NCBI GenBank assembly: GCA_031310005.1 | Contig: CM062379.1 | Coordinates: forward strand, 1,984,001-2,048,000 | Direction of reading: 5' to 3' | DNA length: 64,000 bases | Source: Dactylellina haptotyla | Lineage: Eukaryota > Ascomycota > Orbiliomycetes > Orbiliales > Orbiliaceae | The notes under the pieces: model-generated | Seen by the model: only the letters and a program-made list of their open reading frames with translations | Told to the model about the DNA's origin: nothing | Databases searched by the model: none | Shown: positions 22,580 to 34,842 of the stretch, piece after piece | Layout: every line of letters begins with the position of its first letter | Position numbering within the stretch: the stretch's first letter is position 1 | Translations under genes and position numbers: made by a program

Positions 22580-24136
22580 ATGCCGACACTACACGGCGGG
22601 GTGATGAAGTGTCGCAAATTCACCGCCCGTAGGGGTCATGACTCCAGACCCAACAATGTTTCTAGAGCTAGATCGGTTTTCCGTCAGCAAGATTTTCATC
22701 ACCAACTTAGTTTCAAACCGGGGGATCACGTTCTTATACCAATAGAAAACCTTGGGTCCGAACTTCCTGTTGGTATCCATGAGAGTAATGGCGAAGTTGG
22801 CAACTTAGCGCTTGATAATCTGGACCCTGAGGACTTTGTAACCGGACTCCGCATTCACGGCACCATCCTGGAGTTTGGACCTGCAGATCCACATCTACCT
22901 ATCAGAAATAATAATATTCCATATTGCGAATCGCCCGAGGGTGCGACTGGCGGACCGCAGTGGGAATACAAGTACGGAGATGCCTTTTTCCTCCGGCCCC
23001 TTATGGACGAGTACATAGATAATGGTAAAGATCGAAGAATAGAGATTTTTAACATCCGAACCGGACGGCCCTTAATAGTCACCCCGAAGCAAGTAAAGTT
23101 TCTTGCTAGCTACCGTTATATTGGTACTTCGCAGGATCAAACTCGACCTCGAAAGTCGAACTTCAAACGCCCAGTATTTCAAACTGGGGATCTACTTACA
23201 GTCGCCGAGCGGAAACCCCGCGATCTCTATAAAGCCGAAGGCAAAGCCCCGCCTTCGAAGCTTTTATTTGCGGTAAAATCTACCACAGGGGAAGCCGGTT
23301 GGGTGTTTGAAGACAAAATACAACAGCTTTCGGAGGACGAAATGGAGAACTACGACGATGTGATACCTATAGCAAATGGCTCGTACAATATATCATCGGC
23401 GCTAGGAAGCATGGACTTAAATGACTACGATGACAACTACCTCCAAAGAACACGCACCAGGTCTGAAGCATCATATTCCAACGCATTTTCGCCTCGCGCC
23501 CAGTCTGATGTTCATTCTGAATATTATGACGAAGATGCGGAATTTGAAGCTGAAGATGAGATAGATAATCTGAATACCCACGGACTGCCCTCACCAATGT
23601 CATTATGTGGAAACAACCTAGAGTCGCCTTCGCGTCGATCACGAGCACAAACACTTGAAACAACAGAACAGTCGGCGTTCTTACCCAAGTACGCATTCAC
23701 CATTGGTCCCAAAGGCCAGAAGCGGATGAACATAAAAACACTGGAGGCCAACCAACACCTTATTCCTAATTTAGACCAGCAAAGATCTCGAAAGCCACCT
23801 CCTGAGGATATCGCACGCTTACGAAGAGAGCCAAGACCCCCCCGCGAATACCGCGACCACCGCGACCCTCCCCAACTCCTCGATTCCTCTTTGGCTACTC
23901 ACTTCCTACCCCCGGAACATTTCAACTATCTCAGACCACAGATAAGCAGAGAACAAGACATCCGCGAAGGGATAGAGATGGCGAGGATGAGAAGTTCGGA
24001 AAGGTATCGAGGGCCCATAGCACCGAGTGACCTACCGCCACAGATTATAAATGGGCGAAACGCCTTATCCCAAAATCCTGACTCTATCTCCTATCTCAAC
24101 AAAGAACACCATCCACGAGAACGACGCCGACTGTAA
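22580..24136 (+). CDS. Unknown protein, 518 aa
   Basis: This is an intronless frame that I do not recognise. Residues 40-250 look folded: KPGDHVLIPIEN, LRIHGTILEFG, WEYKYGDAFFLRP, IFNIRTGRPLIVTPKQV and a second module FQTGDLLTVAERKPRDL then LFAVKSTTGEAGWVFEDKI. The alternating hydrophobic pattern with GD turns suggests two small beta-barrel (SH3- or BAH-like) modules. The rest is disordered: acidic and Tyr-rich (about 300-335), a Ser/Arg patch (SRRSRAQT) and a Pro/Arg-rich region (PPREYRDHRD). The C-terminus is basic (RERRRL). There is no signal peptide or membrane helix, so a nuclear or cytosolic role is likely. The ATG at 22580 is the first in frame; the next Met is residue 9. It is certain as coding sequence; its function is unknown. 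Confidence 0.75.
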   Translation: MPTLHGGVMKCRKFTARRGHDSRPNNVSRARSVFRQQDFHHQLSFKPGDHVLIPIENLGSELPVGIHESNGEVGNLALDNLDPEDFVTGLRIHGTILEFGPADPHLPIRNNNIPYCESPEGATGGPQWEYKYGDAFFLRPLMDEYIDNGKDRRIEIFNIRTGRPLIVTPKQVKFLASYRYIGTSQDQTRPRKSNFKRPVFQTGDLLTVAERKPRDLYKAEGKAPPSKLLFAVKSTTGEAGWVFEDKIQQLSEDEMENYDDVIPIANGSYNISSALGSMDLNDYDDNYLQRTRTRSEASYSNAFSPRAQSDVHSEYYDEDAEFEAEDEIDNLNTHGLPSPMSLCGNNLESPSRRSRAQTLETTEQSAFLPKYAFTIGPKGQKRMNIKTLEANQHLIPNLDQQRSRKPPPEDIARLRREPRPPREYRDHRDPPQLLDSSLATHFLPPEHFNYLRPQISREQDIREGIEMARMRSSERYRGPIAPSDLPPQIINGRNALSQNPDSISYLNKEHHPRERRRL

Positions 24137-25182
24137 TACACAATATTAATCAAGATGACACCTTTTATACAAGTAATTCCTATCTATTTTTTTATAACGA
24201 CCTGACACGGGCAAGGACATTTGTTAATTATTTCGCCGCATTTCATGACTTCATAGCTATGCTTTTTTTTAATTCTAATATCTCGTCTTTCCTTTGCTTT
24301 GCATTCCATTCATTTTTCCTTCACAGTCTCTTTATACCAATATACCCATTTCTTATAGTCGACTGGTGTCTTACGTCTGTTTACGACGAAACCAGCAAAC
24401 CGCTTTGAATTATTCATCGCCCTCCTTTAGCGCGTACATACTTCTTTTTCTGCCTTTTGTTCTATATTTTTGATTTAGCCTCCGGTCAAGCACACATACA
24501 CACGTACACGATTCATGTGGCATGGAAACGTTAAACGAGTTTATTTTTCAAAGCTCTCCTTTTCTAAATTTACGAAGGTCAAAATACACAATTTCAATGA
24601 GAATATTGGGCTCGGTGTTTTTAACCGTGCCATAGAAAAAGATATTTGGTAATCTGAGATTAATAACTATACATATATCCTGGTTCCAAGCCGATCTGAG
24701 ATTTTGTCGAAAGGGGTTTAAACGGTGTTTCATTTTGGATATGTGAACTACTAAAGCTGGTAAAACGGGGCGCCTTTGCTTTGACAAGAAATGGTATCTA
24801 AATTTCTCGCCTGGTTTTGGCAAATAACGGTGCTTTAGTCCAAGACCGGCGGACTTATCCAGCGAAAGGCTAACGTACCATTTGCACGCCAAAAAGTCCA
24901 GCCTCGGGCAGGTCCGACGCCTTGTTCTTTCAATATGGACACCCAATCTGCAACATACAACACACATAAATTCAAAGCCGGGAAAAGGCTGTGCGAGAAC
25001 CACGCACAGACGCAAGACGTTTTCCAAATGCTAAATGCTGGCTTCAGGAATTCTATACAATGAGAAGGTCACGCAGTTTGCGTAAACCAGTCTATACAAT
25101 CACAATATAGAGAGAGACAAAAAAAAACAAAATATGGAGGCTATATACGTATCTCACTCTGTCATTAAACTTTACCTTCTCA
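24137..25182. other. Convergent 3' flanks, no gene accepted
   Basis: This lies between the ends of two convergent genes. It is AT-rich with poly-pyrimidine runs around 24240-24330. A 159-aa minus-strand frame (24548-25027) has no ATG context, domain or splice support and is treated as chance. Confidence 0.45.
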
Positions 25183-28100
25183 TCAAACCACTGGAACTAA
25201 ATTCCCCACTACCACTTCATCCAACTTCACCTTCCACCTCTCCCTTAACCCCACACCCGTCGCATCTGCCAGCGCTCGATAGGTAGGCTCCCCACCGCCA
25301 ACGAATACGAGCGCGACTGGATTCTTCCTCCTCTGCCCGTTTCTCGAGTCTACTTGATATTTATCGAGTAGCGGTCGAATCAAATGATCATCTCTCACCC
25401 CCACCCAATCATTTGCACCTCCACCTTCTAGCAAATCAACAACATCTTCGTAAATCTTATGGGTAGGTGCCGATTCGTCAAAGTTGACTACAATAGCGAG
25501 CTTCACGGCGCTAGATGTCGGAATGTTATTCATTTTTTGTGAGAAAGGGCATTTACCCCGTTTCAGAAGGATGACTTGGTGCGTCGCTGCGATAGGGGGT
25601 AGTGGCGCATCGCACGCCAGCCCTCCAACGTAAATGGATCTCCAGGGCAATGTATGCGAAGGGGAATACTCCATCGTACGGAGAAACTCGTGTGTTTTCA
25701 CCGTATTCGGAGGTGTTTCTGTTGCTCCAATTCCAGATGCTATAATCGCGTGAAGATGTCGACGGGCAGGATACCTTCCGGTCCGGGAGGTTGGTTGTGG
25801 TGCCAATGTTCTTCGTGGAAGCGCCGGCTTCTTGAGCCCTCCACCTTTCAAGTCGAGTTTCTGCCCAAGACTCTTCCGTAGAATCTCCTCAACTCGCTTC
25901 ACGATGTCGTCATCTACGTCTTCACCATCTAGCTTGATCTGAACCTTCTTGTCCTTCAAAGCATCCTTTGTTCTGGTGGTAGTCGAAGCTGGCCTTATCT
26001 TTTTCTCCGTTTCGTAGTCAAATACAACTTCGTATCCTTCATCCTTGGAAGTCTGAAAGCGTATGCTACCATCAACGTGTAGAGAATCGAGATTCGCCTT
26101 ATCGATAACCACGACTTCATCGTGACTGATGATTCGCTCTCCGATCTTTGTCACAAAATATTCAATTCTTCCCTCCACGAGTTCCTTTGCGAACCCAATA
26201 CGAAGTCCGCTAAGTGAATTGATCAATACTCCTCCTTTGATATCAATCCATCCTGGAGGTGGGATCTCCCCAGGCTTCATTTGTGTTACTGAAAACAATA
26301 AATCCAGTTTATTCTCCCCAGGAAGCTTCGCACAGTAGGAATTTGGAGCGATTATCTCCGGTGGCAGTGTCCACGGGTAAAAGCTTCCATTCGTCGGAGA
26401 ATAGGGCATTTGGTACCGATATGGGTTTTCCTCATCCTTATCGTTAAAATAGCCAAACTCCTGCACCATATTCTCGTTATCCAGAACGGAGATTTTTGTA
26501 GGTGCCCGGGGAACACTATCGGGGAGATAATTAAGACCAACAGCATTGTATGAGTGGAAAGTGTCCGTCCGAGAAGCCGTCCGAGAGAACAACGCGCCGA
26601 CTTCCGGTTTTTGAGATGAGAGTCTGGGATTTTCGCATGTGAGTGGGTTCGCGCGAGACGGCTCTTTGATTCGACGATTGAGGCTGGGATCTCTATACAT
26701 CTGAGCGCGGGTTTTCTCCTTTGGCATTATCACAGGATGTCCTTCAGTCGTGAATACCCAAGGGCTATCTGATCTATGAAGTGGGTGATCTTGCGTAGCC
26801 GTTAGCACAAATCCAACAAAACTGACCCAAATACTCAACTCACCATCGTCGAACAACAAATAGAGATACGCTGCAGTCTCACTGAGCATGAAGCTTTCCA
26901 TCCGATCAGATACCTCGCCACTCCGAACATCTTGCAAGCCGCCCCAACCGCATCTGCCCCAGCATCGCCGTTGAATGTCCCTCAATATCATCTCGCCAAC
27001 GCGAAGATACCAAACATCTTTTGTGGCCCGGTAAAGGTGATATACACTTTCCGCAAACTCGGGGCGCCCGGGCCACCATTGGAGGGCAACCGATTGCCTT
27101 GCAGGGATATACCTCTCCGGAAGCGCTTGATGTCTTTGCCATAGAGCTGCGTAGCTACAAACACGCATCACAAGTCAACCTCAAACATCTAAGAGAGACC
27201 TACTAGGAATGCAAATACTCACAACAAACACGTTTTTTCTGCTGTCGACACATCACCGGCCAGCACTAACAAACCAGGCCAGAACGCGCTCAAACTGTCG
27301 ACCCATTGTACCATAGCATCGCCCGTGAGCATATGCACACCTTGGTAGAATACCGCCGGCGACTCTACAAGCATGTGTTTGTGGATAGCTTTACTTGACG
27401 CTTCAAAAACATCTAGATAAGCCTGAGCGGACGACGGTTCCGGATTCGACGTGGAAGGAACTGTAGGAGATGATGAAAGAAGAATGTAAGTCTTCATGGC
27501 ATACTCGAAGAACGAGTCTGTGGATGCGCCAATCTGAATGTTGGGAAGAACTATGTATCAGAAACCCTCAGAAGACTGAAAAAATAGTTCTTAAATCGGC
27601 AGAACATTGGAATACAGGGCGAAGGATATCGATGTGTGGAAGGTGATAACTTACGCCGGCCAACCCCCCACTCTGTAGCTCCCATTGCCCTGTTACAGCA
27701 TCCAATCCAGCACCCACAAGATCGAGGTCACTTCTCCGATCCCAGACCGCCCAAAATGCCGCCTGCGATACCCTCTCGAATATCTCCACGTCATCCCATC
27801 GATGCTTCATCCCGGACTTCAAGCTCTTAAGCCTCTGTACTTCCTCCGGATAATCCTCCTTAAACAACTGTAATAACCTTGTCAAAGTCGTAAACTCCAA
27901 CGTCAGGCTCCCAGCTCCGGCGGCACAGGTCTCCGTCCTCTCGTTCCACAGTGGCTTAAACCCAGCTTTCTCAGCTTCTTCCTCGTCCTTCCTACACTTC
28001 TCCTCGCTCTCTCCCTTCTGGTTTTCATCCCCCGGCGGCGGCGGACGAACGTTGACGCACCCGAATTTCAGGTTAACTCGAGGGTAAGGAAGACCCGTAT

Positions 28101-28819
28101 CCGTCGTGAATGCCGGCAGCAACCTCGTCGCCAGATCGTGTGCTAAATGCAGTAATTCGTGATTATACACCCACCCGTTCTCTCCGACGCCCGGCTCCCC
28201 GGCCATAGGTAGTAATCCGATCGCAAACTCATGGGCGGAAACGAGCCCTCCAACACCGCGGATTACAGTTTCGAAGACCTGGACTTTCGAGTTCTTGTCG
28301 AATCCGAGCGGGTAGTATAGTTCCACGAGGTCCTTTACCGTTCTCCAGAACAATGTGTAAGAGTGGTCGGATGTATGGGAGAGGATTGCGAGGGCGGATA
28401 GGGAATCGACGGCCGTGAGGGAGTAGTTCCCCATGACATCATTGAGGGCATAATTGTTCGGTTCGTTATCGCGGGAAAGAGGCGCGCAGCTTAGTGGTCT
28501 GATCTACTAGAGATGAAAAGACGACGTTAGAATTAAATCTATATAAATCCTTGCTATTAAATGTTACGGCGGGAAATAAAAACAATTAATATAAAATTTA
28601 AAAGCGTTGCCACGGTTGAGAGAAAGTTGCCTGTTAATATATGTGAGGGAACAAGCAGACCTCATCAGCTGGAAATGCGAAATTATAGTAAGCGTCGTAT
28701 CCATGATGGAACATATCATGAGCCTCGCGGCGCAGATTCTTGATGTGCGAATCTGTCATACATAGACATGACTGTATGCCTACGATGCCCAGGAGGCCAA
28801 TGCTATTCTCGAGTTTCAT
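25183..28819 (-). CDS. EDEM/Htm1-type GH47 alpha-mannosidase-like protein with PA domain
   Basis: This is an ER-lumen GH47 protein that trims or recognises mannose on misfolded glycoproteins and routes them to ER-associated degradation. Five exons, 28819-28661, 28503-27655, 27533-27223, 27154-26844 and 26789-25183, give 1078 aa. The signal peptide is about residues 1-20. GH47 motifs include HDMFHHGYDAYYNFAFPADE, then RPLSCAPLSRDNEPNNYALN, FETVIRGVGGLVSAHEF with the catalytic-acid Glu, and WVFTTEGHP with the calcium-binding Thr. A protease-associated domain sits near 920-1030 (GGLACDAPLPP, ILLKRGKCPFSQK), as in EDEM3. There is no HDEL/KDEL end. Intron 1 uses a weak donor, GTCTGC. The 54-nt intron 4 has no in-frame stop. 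The region at 560-920 is less conserved and charged. Confidence 0.92.
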
Positions 28820-29933
28820 AAGGAAGGCGGATGCGGAAATAATTGACTCCACGGAAAGGATAGGAAACGGGATTGATGAAGCGGAGGGAGGGGAAGGATT
28901 GGTGAAGCTAGGTCATTTGAAGCTGATATAAATCTTTCGACCGATTCCTAAGCTTGGGCAAGGTATATGGGCTCGCAGCGACTCCGATGCCCGGTGAGTT
29001 TCGCGAAGGGACGGGGTATACTTTGGTCGTGGAATATATTGGCCCGAAGCAGGTGAGGAAGCTAAAGGACACACGACCCTCAACACAGCGACGTTCCAAG
29101 TTCCCCGACAAGCCGCCGCAACGCAGAATTTACCACATTTCAAAGGCACATTTGACGTAATCACGATCAGGTTATGAAAAAGGTTCTGCTCCAAGCAGTT
29201 TCCATTTGATATATATCTGGTAAGTATTCCTAGGCCACTGGAGCCGGTGGGACTAAGATGCCGGGGTCACCCAGGAGGGACGCCCGGTGTGCATTGCTTT
29301 GACAATGCAATGCAAAAATGAGACTAATAATTACAGACATGTGTAACAAGCAACAACGACTAGGAAAGGATGCAACTAAGAGAAGACAAAAGAACCCTAG
29401 GAAATAAGCATGCTCGACATGTCGGCGTTTGATAATATTGAAGGAAACAGGAAAAGAAAATTCGGCGGATATTATTTCAACACCGATGGGCAGTATGCGA
29501 TTCGACTGAGAAAAAGAGACTTTGCAAAAGTGGTATCTGGATTAAAGGCGAAAAATTGAGATTTGCTCTAGAAAATATGGGTGACACTGATATCTGTCTA
29601 CCGGTTTGAAACGAAGTGAAAAAAAGGACTGTTACAAGGAAGCCCAAGTATCTACACAAGAAAATGCGATAGTTGTCGACGAGTGTCCAGTTTGGAGGGT
29701 GGAATGCGTCGGATTTTGGAGTATTATAGGATGGGTGGATGGTGGTGAAGCCCCAAGAGTTGCGACTATTCATAGTATGCAAGGGTTCGGTTTGCGGGAA
29801 AATGCAAAAGTGATTCGTAATCGATCGTAACATTGCCTTTCTGGACCAGATTTCTTTCTCTAAACTAATAGTATTAAAATTATAAAGGAAAGGATGTACA
29901 GAATAGAGAGAAAAGAGTATAAAAAGTTGTCGT
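28820..29933. other. EDEM promoter and 3' flank of the GPI-protein gene
   Basis: No protein-like frame was seen. A frame at 28908-29194 (minus) lacks support. The part next to 29934 is A-rich and likely 3' UTR of the GPI-protein gene. Confidence 0.45.
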
Positions 29934-30620
29934 TTAGGCAATGTTGGCGACCAATGCGAGAACACCGATGGCAATTCCCATAACGCTAGCTCGGATGGCA
30001 GAGGCACTGTTGGGAGCATCGTCCTGAGAGCTGAACGGGCTTCCGTTGGAGCTGCCGCTGTTGCTGCTGGTAGACGTCGGGCTGGTTGAGGATCGCATAG
30101 TGGTTGGAGCGTAGGTGTTTGCTGGGAACGCAACAGTCTGGGTGGCGGAGGATTCTGGGGTCGAGGTATCAATGATGAGACCGGTTGGAGCAGCTTCTGC
30201 ACCTGCAGAGCTCACACCAGAGAAACTGAGCTGGATGACAGAGCTGGTGGCAACCTTCCCTGGACCAGCTTGGAAAGTGGGCGACGAGGAACCAGCGGAT
30301 GTGACAGGGCTGCCGCTGTTGCCGTTGCTGCAGAGAGAGCCGACGAGGCCGTTGTTTAGAGCGATGAGGAGGAGGTTCTCGGGGCTCTTGGAGCCGGAGC
30401 AGACCTTTTGAAGGGTCTTTTCCAGGGATTTGAGTTGCTCCTGGCAGGCGTCCGAGCAGGTTCCTGGAAGTCTACCGCAGGACATCAGAGGGATGGAGTA
30501 TTGAGATGCGCAAGTCTTGCCAACATCACCAAAATTCTGGTCAATATCGTAGAGAGAGAAGGCCGTGATGGTGGATGGGAGGGCAGCCATGGCCGCAATG
30601 AAGACGGTGGAGAAACGCAT
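29934..30620 (-). CDS. GPI-anchored cysteine-containing cell-surface protein
   Basis: This intronless gene encodes 228 aa that look exported and GPI-anchored. The signal peptide is MRFSTVFIAAMAALPSTITA. The mature N-terminal domain (about 21-100) has six cysteines at 37, 48, 55, 59, 74 and 97, probably forming three disulfides. A Ser/Thr/Pro/Gly-rich stalk suited to O-mannosylation covers about 101-205. The C-terminus is a small-residue omega region (NSASA) followed by a hydrophobic tail ending ALVANIA with no charged end, as expected for GPI transfer. A longer frame starts at 30695, but the signal peptide sets the start at 30620. I cannot assign a specific function; wall structure or adhesion is likely. 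A 3 kb upstream spacer may hold extensive regulation. Confidence 0.85.
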   Translation of the reverse strand: MRFSTVFIAAMAALPSTITAFSLYDIDQNFGDVGKTCASQYSIPLMSCGRLPGTCSDACQEQLKSLEKTLQKVCSGSKSPENLLLIALNNGLVGSLCSNGNSGSPVTSAGSSSPTFQAGPGKVATSSVIQLSFSGVSSAGAEAAPTGLIIDTSTPESSATQTVAFPANTYAPTTMRSSTSPTSTSSNSGSSNGSPFSSQDDAPNSASAIRASVMGIAIGVLALVANIA

Positions 30621-33590
30621 TTTTGTTGGTTTGGTTGGAAGTCGGTAGACAGGAAATTTTTCGAGGTTGTGAAAAAGAATGTTGATATCAGGCAATTCTG
30701 ATAAAACGTCGAGATTGGTATTGTCAAGAGAGTGTGTTTATGCGAGCGTCCAAAAAATAAATATTAATCACCAGGATAGTAATTTCTCTGAAGTGAAAGC
30801 GCCGTAAAAGAGTGTATACGCTGCTGAATGCTGTGCTAAAGGACGGACTCTGCTGTGGTATTCTGAATATCAAACTCAAGCGGAAAGCAAATAACAAAAC
30901 CGAGGACCTTTTTCTTTTCTCTGGGAAAATAAAGAAAGACACACGAGATAAAGGAGAGGCTGAAACGGAATTCTCGGTACCGTTTAAGAAAAAAGAAACT
31001 GAATGAGAGAGAGAGAGATAAATAGGGAAAAAAGAGAAGAGTCGGAAGTCGGCAGAGGTGGGCGTTTGTGGGAACTTTATTCTAGATGAGATATGGGGAC
31101 GAGAAAGGCGAGCTAACTAGTGTAAGTTATGCAGCGGAGCCTTTTTTGCGCAACCAAGCCAGCTAACCCAACAGTGCCAAATGATGATGAAGTAATGTCG
31201 CAAAGTAAGGGAGAGACTTGCAAACGATTGAATGAAAAGCCACCAGGGTCTTCTGTCTATCAATCAAAAAAAAATAAGAATAAGGGTCGGTACACGCAAA
31301 AGAAGAAAGAGCGAGAGAAAGAAGGGGTGGAGTTCGTTAACCTGAGGAAAGGAGGGACAAGACGGAAGGTAATGTAGATCAGATGAGAATTTGGATATGC
31401 TTCAAGTTTTAAACGGTTTAGCAGCACGCCAGTCAAATGTTTGGGGGTGGATCCGCTGTGGCCAGAGGCACAGTGTTCGCTCCTTTGCCCTTTGCATGCG
31501 CCATAACCCAGCCAGCCAGGCCTTAAGGGCCGCAGAGTTTGGGCGCTGGGTGTCGAAGGGCTTGGCCAGCAAACGTGTGGGATTGGGAGATCTCAAACCG
31601 GGCTATGTGTGCGAGAAAACCAAATTCGCATGAGTTCAGGCAGCCTGGTAATATGATTTGACTCTGCTTGAAATTCGCTCCTCCTGGTTTCGTGCGGTTG
31701 AGGTCAAGGGACCTTCGAGTCTGAGCCAATGGCATTCCCCGAGCAGGTGCGAGTGATAAACCTGAAACGTCTGATCAGGACCCTGTCCATATTTCCTCAT
31801 CCGCCAGCTTGCTTAGTTTCGCAAAACAGAGGTGTCTCGCTAAAGCAGGGACGCCCTTCGCACCCAGATGAGGGACAGACTGGCAGTGACCGGCCGTGGC
31901 CGTGGTTTCCTCGATGGAGGAAGGCAATAAGATGTGAGGCTCGCATTGAGCGATCGCAATTGTGAAATGCGCATCCCGCCGCTGGATCCAGCTGGAATGT
32001 TCGCTCTCCAATGCCCATCTTCACGTCATCATGTCTCCCATTCCGAAAGTTCATCGCCCTTCCCGGCCTCGGAGAAGGGTAAATCCTATACAAGACTGGG
32101 GTAAATCAAAGATAAAATCAAAACAAAGCCCCCGAATGTGTTGGTGGCTTGTCGTCGCGTGCCCAGGCTTCGCTATGATGCCAGCGGCGGCGCCAGCCAA
32201 ACTCAATCATGACGGCTCACGGCTCCCTCCAGCAATCGAACCCAACCGAATCGCTACCCTCAGTGCTTCTGGTTAAGATTGCGATCTGTTTCAAATGTAC
32301 CATGGAGCCCGGGGCTCACAGGTTAACAACCTTGGCACCCGGCAGCGTAAACCGACAGGCAGAACCCCACTGGCTCGCTAGACCCCAACCTCAAATTTTA
32401 ATCCATTTTACATATATACAAGTTGAGGCTGTGCAAGTACCTGGATCTTTATTCGCATGGTTTCCATATGCTCATGCTATGCTGCTTGCCGTGCTGCGTC
32501 TACGAGCTCCGTAGACGGAATCCAATATATATGCATGCACAAAAAGCTTTAGCCCCACCGGGTCCAAATTGCAGGACGTTTTGTATCTTTAGATCGACTT
32601 GAGATTTTGGGGCTTACGATCGTTATTGCGGCATATGCACACTTATGCAGGGGCACCAAAATTCTCCAACGGATAGCGATATAATTCTACGAAACACACT
32701 TCAAGCGAGCTCATGAGCAGATCTGGACCTGCAAGCTTAAGATCCAAAATAAAATAAAAAGAATATCTGTCCTCGCGAAAGAAATAACTAACGAAAATGT
32801 TATTATTAAAAATAGATTCGAAGTGGAAATGAAGATTGCGATGACGAACGCTTCAGACGTTGGGAATTTGATGATCAAAAACTGAATAGAAAAAACATTG
32901 ATGGGCCGAAGGTCTCATTAGCAACAGAGTATCAAAGTCGAAAGATGTTCACATGGCATCGGCCTGATAGATTGGTAGATGCCTAGGTCCAATATCCTCT
33001 CTCTATCGCTACATTTTTATCAATCGCAAGGTTGCCTAGACTCATCCTAGCGTGTCAAATTCTTCGCAGACGACTATCAGTGCCAGCTTTGCCAGCGCGA
33101 TACGAGTCTGCCACACCACCTGCTCCACTAAGAAACTTTCCGGAAGCTATGAAGACGATCATATATATTTCGAATCTTAAATGCTCCTCGCTTCCATGCG
33201 ACTTTTTTTTTTGAAAAATAAAAAAAATTCCGAAGGGAAAAAGCCACCCTTACCGGGTCCACGCTTATCCGGTGGTGTAAGGTACGCGAGAAGTGTCCAG
33301 TGTATCAGACTGATACAAAATGACATCAAATGTTTCTTCTTTCCTTCCACTGTGACTCCAGATAAGGCATGTACACATGTAACCATTTGTTGCAACTCGC
33401 ACAGGTGTCTTGGATTTGTTAAAAAAAAAAAAATCCGTATCCCTATAACGATGGAAATCCCCATACCTTCGTGGCACTACGGCAAATAGGGAAAAAACCA
33501 CAACTGTGACATCTACCAACGCTCGTGATGGGAGACCAAACAGCGCACAAATACGCTTTCTCAAACAATTCAAAATACTCTGTCACCTTT
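30621..33590. other. Intergenic 3.0 kb, long promoter region
   Basis: This lies upstream of the GPI-protein gene and downstream of RAD14. It holds a GA repeat at 31005-31018, a purine-rich stretch around 31260-31375 and short homopolymer runs near 33206 and 33421. The overlapping frames at 31391-31735 on both strands look like chance. No gene was recognised. Confidence 0.45.
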
Positions 33591-34842
33591 TCATATGATC
33601 ATCTCCTCGACTTCCATCCCGCATTCAGCACACGTCTTTATACCCATCCCCTCTTCGCCCTCCTTCTCGAGTAAGTCCCCCCAATCGTGTACGTGTTTAG
33701 CCTTATTCGCATTCTCGAACCTCCCCGTCCTCTTCCAGGTTTCCACTCTCGTCCGCTTCTTCAGATCCAACAGCCGCTTCTGGAACTTCATTTCCTTGCG
33801 TCGTTTCTGCTCCTCCGTTCTCCTCTCGTACTCCGCGTCCAGCGCCTCCGGTGATCCCCATTTCTTCCACGCGAACTCTTCAACTTGATACCGTAGATAC
33901 AGGTTCATCGTCGCCCAGTTGGATTTGTGCGGATTCGGCTTATCCATATGTGGTAGTAACTCCTCATCTCGTAGTTCCGCTGTGTAAACCGTATACCCCG
34001 TGAGCAAGATTGAAACAATATGAAATATTTTAAAAATGGGTGAAAGCGGTGTGACATACGGTCAGTCAGTAGATAATCCTCGCGGCACTCCGTCTTTGTC
34101 AACAGACTGTACTTATCCGGCAACTTCTCCTTACACTTCCCGCACACCCGTGACCCGAATATCTCCAGAAACTTCCAATCAAGTTCTAAACTATCGCACT
34201 CGTAACACTTCTTGCCGGCCTTTGTAATCGCGGGTTCGAAGGCCCCTTGCTTCTCCTTTTGTAATTTGTCCTTCAACTGCTGCCGTTCCCAATCTTCCAG
34301 CGTCATATTGGTCGGTTTGCCCGCCGCTTCTGCAGCTGCAAGGAGGGAGGAAGGGTCGTCTGAGACGGAAATGAACCCGCCCTTGGTATCGTTCATCTTG
34401 GAGAGGTCATATTCGACGTATTTTTGGAACTTGCGCGCCGCTTGTATCGTATCCAGGGGTCGCGCCGGCGCATCTTTGGCGTTACGGAGGTTCTTCGTGT
34501 GCGGTTCTCCGGTGTTTCCGGGTTTGTTAGGGCTACCGGTTGCTGCTGTGGGTATAGATGATGCGACGCTGTCGAATGTTCGTTTCGTGCCGCGGGGCAG
34601 AGTGGCAGATGAGGTAGCAGTTTCCTGCTCCTTTTGCTGTCGCAGGGCTTTCGCTTTAAGCCGCGCAGTTTCCTAGGGTATATATTTTAGTTACCGCGGA
34701 CTTGGGGTTTGTGATCTTAAGAGGTGCAACCTACGAGCTTTCGAACCTGTTCCGGTGTAAGCGGCGCTCCAGCTTTTGAGAAGAGGCGGGAAGGTGTGGT
34801 TGGCGGACCAGCCGCCAAATCCGGGGGTGGAGTGGTGCCCAT
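33591..34842 (-). CDS. RAD14: DNA repair factor Rad14/XPA
   Basis: This is the nucleotide-excision-repair protein that verifies damaged DNA and assembles the pre-incision complex in the nucleus. Three exons, 34842-34735, 34672-34060 and 33979-33591, give 369 aa with introns of 62 and 80 nt. The XPA zinc finger is intact: Cys192, Cys195, Cys213 and Cys216 (C-x2-C-x17-C-x2-C) around LDWKFLEIFGSRV. The conserved basic DNA-binding part follows: LPDKYSLLTKTECREDYLLTD, DPELRDEELLPHM across the last splice, then NPHKSNWATMNLYLRYQVEEFAWKKWG. The start at 34842 (MGTTPPPDL) gives the family's short disordered N-terminus; an upstream in-frame ATG at 35022 is less likely. The C-terminal tail holds an extra CAEC pair close to the end. 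Confidence 0.95.

Noticed and set aside
24548-25027. Minus-strand frame of 159 aa
   Set aside because: It sits in the 3' space of convergent genes and has no domain, unusual residue composition and no partner exon.
29477-30202. Minus-strand frame of 241 aa
   Set aside because: It overlaps the GPI-protein gene in another frame and continues into A-rich 3' flank; the composition is not protein-like.
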